6,422 nucleotides of DNA, taken from Actinomycetota bacterium. GTDB lineage: Bacteria; Actinomycetota; Actinomycetes; S36-B12; UBA5976. Below, piece by piece: positions 4,152 to 6,422 of this stretch (position 1 is the stretch's first letter; every line of letters begins with the position of its first letter). Where the stretch lies: positions 1-6,422 of the forward strand of contig JAFMIT010000092.1 in NCBI GenBank assembly GCA_017853815.1, in the 5' to 3' direction. The notes beneath the pieces are model-generated. The model saw only the letters and a program-made list of their open reading frames with translations. It had not been told where the DNA came from and did not search any database. The translations under genes were made by a program, and so were the position numbers.

Positions 4152-5750
4152 ATGAGCGCAATTCGTAACCGCCAGTCCGGAACTGTCACGTTGGTGGCAG
4201 CAGGTCCGGGCGATGTTGAACTTCTCACCGTTCGCGCCGTGCGTGCCCTCTCGAGCGCTGACTTGATCATCACTGATAGCGATGCCGCTGCAATCGCCCG
4301 CCGTCACGCGGCAAGCGAGACCGAAGTCGTCGCGACCGTCGATGCTGCTGGCCTGCCTCTGGAATATGCGGCACGTTCTAAGGCCGTCGTGGATGCGGTC
4401 AAAGCGGGTCGCAATGTGGTGCGCCTGCTCGCAGGCGATCCAGTTCTCGATGGTGCTTTTGCACGAGAAACTTCCGCGCTCACCAAAGCCAAAATTGTTT
4501 TTGATTTCGTTCCTGGAGTTTCGACAGTGACTGGTGTCGCTGGCTACACGGGTGTAGGACTGACGTCGTCGACTTCAAACGAAGTCCGCATCGTCGACGG
4601 TAATGACCCAGATCTCGAATGGGCCGATCACGTTTCGGGTCGAGTCACTCTGGTTGTACTCAACGGTGCTGATAAGGCAGCCGAAATCTCAAAGTCCCTC
4701 CTCAAAGCTGGTCGCGCCGCAAACACTCCGGTCGTGATCACTCGCGACGGTACGACAGTCGATCAGCGTTCCGTCGTCTCAACTCTCGAAGAACTTCCAG
4801 CTGCCATCAAAGCGGCACGCCATGCGGGTAATGGCACGGTCATCATTGGTGATTCGGTTTCGAAGCGCACGGAACTCTCGTGGTTCGAATCGAAGCCTCT
4901 TTTTGGCTGGCGAGTTTTGTTGCCACGCACCAAAGATTCTTTGAGCGATGTTGTCACCGAACTCGAACAGCTCGGCGCGACCGTGACCGACGTCCCGACT
5001 TTGTCTGTCGAGCAGCCACGCACGCCACAACAAATGGAACGTGCAGTGCATGGTCTGGTATCTGGTCGCTACGAATGGATCATCTTCACGTCCCATAACG
5101 CCGTGACTGCAGTGTGGTCTAAGTGCCAGGAATATGGCTTAGATGCGCGTGCATTCGCTGGCCTCAAGATTGCTACCACTGGTGAAGGCACCGCGGCCCA
5201 ACTGGCGCAGTACGGCATTCGCCCAGATCTAGCGCTCGCCGAACATCTGACTACGTCGGACTTGCTTGATGAGTTTCCTGAGTTTGATCAGATTTTGGAT
5301 CCGATCAATCGCATCTTCCTTCCTCGAGCAGACATCGCGACGGAGTCTCTCGCGGCTGGGCTCGTAGAACTCGGCTGGGAAGTGGACGATGTCACCGCTT
5401 ATCGGACGGTCCGTGCGGCACCGCCGGCAGTAGAGATTCGCGATGCCATCAAGTCCGGAGGATTTGATGCTGTGCTTTTCACCTCATCTGCCACAGTGCG
5501 CAACCTCGTCGGTATCGCCGGCAAACCACACCCAGCAACCGTGGTTGCCTGCATCGGACCGCAGACTGCCAAGACCTGCGAAGAGCACGGACTTCAGGTT
5601 GATGTGCTGGCCGCTGAGCCAGTGCTTGAGGAGCTCTTGGGGGCGCTCGCCGAGCACGGTGCCGCGCTTCGGGATGTCGCTGTCGCACAAGGTGAGACAA
5701 GCTGGCGCCCGAGTCGTCGTCGTACCGCAGTTCGGCGTAAGGTCACCTAG
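4152..5750 (+). CDS. hemD: Two-domain uroporphyrinogen-III synthase with SUMT-like N-terminal domain
   Basis: This 532-residue fusion has the architecture of actinobacterial HemD (Rv0511). Residues 10-235 resemble a tetrapyrrole methylase: AAGPGDVELLT (17-27), VRLLAGDP (90-97), DFVPGVSTVTG (118-128), TPVVITRDGTTVDQRSV (192-208) and TVIIGDSV (229-236). The GKRxGxHxxxQ-type segment of true uroporphyrinogen-III methyltransferases is missing between 60 and 85, so methyltransferase activity is doubtful; this also appears true of the mycobacterial relative. Residues 250-505 are the HemD domain, which closes and inverts ring D of hydroxymethylbilane to give uroporphyrinogen III. Conserved stretches include WRVLLPRTKD (253-262), WIIFTSHNAV (309-318), PRADIATESL (391-400) and FDAVLFTSSATVRNLVGIAGKP (438-459). 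The basic tail, WRPSRRRTAVRRK, is usual for the family. Both usual neighbours, hemC upstream and hemB downstream, are absent. No frameshift or stop suggests decay. Confidence 0.92.
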   Translation: MSAIRNRQSGTVTLVAAGPGDVELLTVRAVRALSSADLIITDSDAAAIARRHAASETEVVATVDAAGLPLEYAARSKAVVDAVKAGRNVVRLLAGDPVLDGAFARETSALTKAKIVFDFVPGVSTVTGVAGYTGVGLTSSTSNEVRIVDGNDPDLEWADHVSGRVTLVVLNGADKAAEISKSLLKAGRAANTPVVITRDGTTVDQRSVVSTLEELPAAIKAARHAGNGTVIIGDSVSKRTELSWFESKPLFGWRVLLPRTKDSLSDVVTELEQLGATVTDVPTLSVEQPRTPQQMERAVHGLVSGRYEWIIFTSHNAVTAVWSKCQEYGLDARAFAGLKIATTGEGTAAQLAQYGIRPDLALAEHLTTSDLLDEFPEFDQILDPINRIFLPRADIATESLAAGLVELGWEVDDVTAYRTVRAAPPAVEIRDAIKSGGFDAVLFTSSATVRNLVGIAGKPHPATVVACIGPQTAKTCEEHGLQVDVLAAEPVLEELLGALAEHGAALRDVAVAQGETSWRPSRRRTAVRRKVT

Positions 5751-5758
5751 TCCGACTC

Positions 5759-5766
5759 GGAGGAGA
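5759..5766 (+). promoter_or_regulatory. Strong ribosome binding site of the histidine phosphatase
   Basis: GGAGGAGA, the best Shine-Dalgarno in the window, lies 8 nt after the hemD stop, with 7 nt between its GGAGG and the ATG at 5771. Confidence 0.7.
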
Positions 5767-5770
5767 CATC

Positions 5771-6412
5771 ATGACCGAACGCACGACCGTCCACGTCATG
5801 CGCCATGGTGAGGTGTACAACCCAACCAAAATCCTTTACGGGCGACTTCCTGGTTTTCGCTTGTCTTCACTTGGTGAGCAGATGGCTACTCGCGCAGGGG
5901 AGTATTTCGCGGACAAAGACATTGCCTACGTGGTTGCCTCGCCACTCGAACGGGCTCAACAAACCGCAACCCCTGTCGCGCAGGTGCACAACCTGCCGCT
6001 CAACACTGACCTGAATCTGATTGAAGCCGACAACGTCTTCGAAGGTGAGCGCGTTTCGGTAGGCGATGGCGTTCTCCGGATGCCGTCGACGTGGCGTCAT
6101 CTGTGGAATCCGTTTAAGCCGTCGTGGGGTGAGCCTTACGTCGAAATCGCAGCGCGTATGCGGGTCGCGATTGAGGCAGCTCGCGATGCAGCTCGGGGGC
6201 GCGAAGCCGTCTGTGTTTCGCATCAGCTCCCTATTTGGGTTGCTCGACTTGACGCCGAAAAGCGTTTCTTTATTCACGATCCTCGTCGCCGCCAATGCAA
6301 TCTCGCCTCCGTGACATCGTTCGTCTACGAAGGCGACAAGTTGGTTGCAGTTACCTATGCCGAGCCCGCTGCGGATCTAGTTGAGATTTCGACTCGTGGT
6401 GTAGGTGCATGA
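5771..6412 (+). CDS. Histidine phosphatase family protein (phosphoglycerate-mutase-like)
   Basis: This 213-residue protein belongs to the RHG histidine phosphatase superfamily, which uses a phosphohistidine intermediate. The signature VMRHGEVYNP has R11 and the catalytic H12. R61 lies in SPLERAQQTA (57-66), a likely acid/base E85 follows in NLIEADN, and the second histidine H151 lies in CVSHQLPIW. At this size, and lacking the mutase insertions, it is more likely a phosphatase than a glycolytic mutase; the substrate is unknown. The equivalent gene in M. tuberculosis (Rv0525) precedes the thioredoxin/ccdA/resB/ccsA cytochrome c maturation cluster. It follows hemD by 20 nt, and its stop overlaps the next start as ATGA, so it probably links hemD and the downstream genes in one operon. 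No signal peptide is seen. Confidence 0.88.
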   Translation: MTERTTVHVMRHGEVYNPTKILYGRLPGFRLSSLGEQMATRAGEYFADKDIAYVVASPLERAQQTATPVAQVHNLPLNTDLNLIEADNVFEGERVSVGDGVLRMPSTWRHLWNPFKPSWGEPYVEIAARMRVAIEAARDAARGREAVCVSHQLPIWVARLDAEKRFFIHDPRRRQCNLASVTSFVYEGDKLVAVTYAEPAADLVEISTRGVGA

Positions 6413-6422
6413 TTCGACGTCG
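6409..6422 (+). CDS. Start of a further gene, truncated by window end (TlpA/ResA-like by synteny)
   Basis: ATG at 6409 overlaps the phosphatase stop as ATGA and opens with M-I-R-R before the window ends. A short AGGTG lies immediately upstream. The basic start would suit a lipoprotein or secretory signal peptide, and the conserved neighbour here in relatives is a TlpA/ResA-type thioredoxin for cytochrome c maturation. With only four complete codons visible, that identity is inference from gene order. Confidence 0.45.

Noticed and set aside
3958..4155. 65-residue + strand frame (GTG start) whose stop overlaps the hemD ATG as ATGA, resembling the coupled junctions elsewhere in the window
   Set aside because: It has no ribosome site, its third-position G+C is about that of the whole region, it has unusual tryptophan and cysteine content, and it resembles neither HemC nor any family I recognise. 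It would merit reconsideration only if conserved in relatives.
3918..4307. 129-residue minus-strand open frame spanning the gap and the start of hemD
   Set aside because: It starts antisense inside hemD, has no recognisable domain, and runs against a uniformly + strand gene layout.
5867..6295. 142-residue minus-strand frame within the histidine phosphatase gene
   Set aside because: It is entirely antisense to a gene with intact catalytic motifs.
1..6422. CRISPR arrays, insertion sequences, toxin-antitoxin or defence genes
   Set aside because: No regularly spaced repeats, transposase motifs, terminal inverted repeats or defence-type domains were found; all sizeable genes are housekeeping or metabolic types.

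Overview
The window looks like a piece of core chromosome from an actinobacterium. The evidence is conserved gene order and two lineage-typical genes: a 30-residue, extremely basic protein matching the actinobacterial small-subunit protein bS22, and a two-domain HemD with a degenerate uroporphyrinogen methyltransferase-like half, closely resembling M. tuberculosis Rv0511. From memory, the order proC - BldC-like regulator - bS22 - acyltransferase - glutaredoxin-like - HAD hydrolase - hemD - histidine phosphatase follows the mycobacterial Rv0500-Rv0525 stretch and its Streptomyces counterpart. Tight spacing, moderate G+C and missing intervening genes suggest a small, possibly streamlined (aquatic?) genome; that last step is a guess.

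Layout, all genes on the + strand. Positions 1-354 hold the 3' end of proC (proline synthesis), followed after 5 nt by an intact AcuC-type zinc deacetylase (360-1490). A perfect 12-bp hairpin then closes that unit, and a TTGACT/TAACCT promoter candidate directly follows it. Next come a 68-residue winged-helix regulator (1626-1832) and the 30-residue bS22 gene (1905-1997), which was found by eye because of its length. From 2032 to 3913 an acyltransferase, a glutaredoxin-like protein and a HAD-IB phosphatase are fused into one translational unit by TAATG and ATGA overlaps.

The only sizeable gap (3914-4151) lies where relatives carry rex, hemA and hemC. It holds several possible hairpins, an operator-like inverted repeat and no convincing gene. 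hemD (4152-5750) follows with a good ribosome binding site. Relatives have hemB directly after hemD; here the next gene, 20 nt on, is a histidine phosphatase (5771-6412). Its stop overlaps an ATG at 6409 that begins a gene cut by the window end, by synteny probably a TlpA/ResA-type thioredoxin of cytochrome c maturation.

Functionally the window joins proline synthesis, protein deacetylation, a ribosomal protein, envelope lipid acylation/dephosphorylation and a tetrapyrrole step. I found no mobile element, CRISPR array, tRNA, rRNA or defence system, and nothing that amounts to a new multi-gene system. The points most worth a second look are hemD standing alone without its usual partners, the structured leader before it, and the acyltransferase/HAD pairing.
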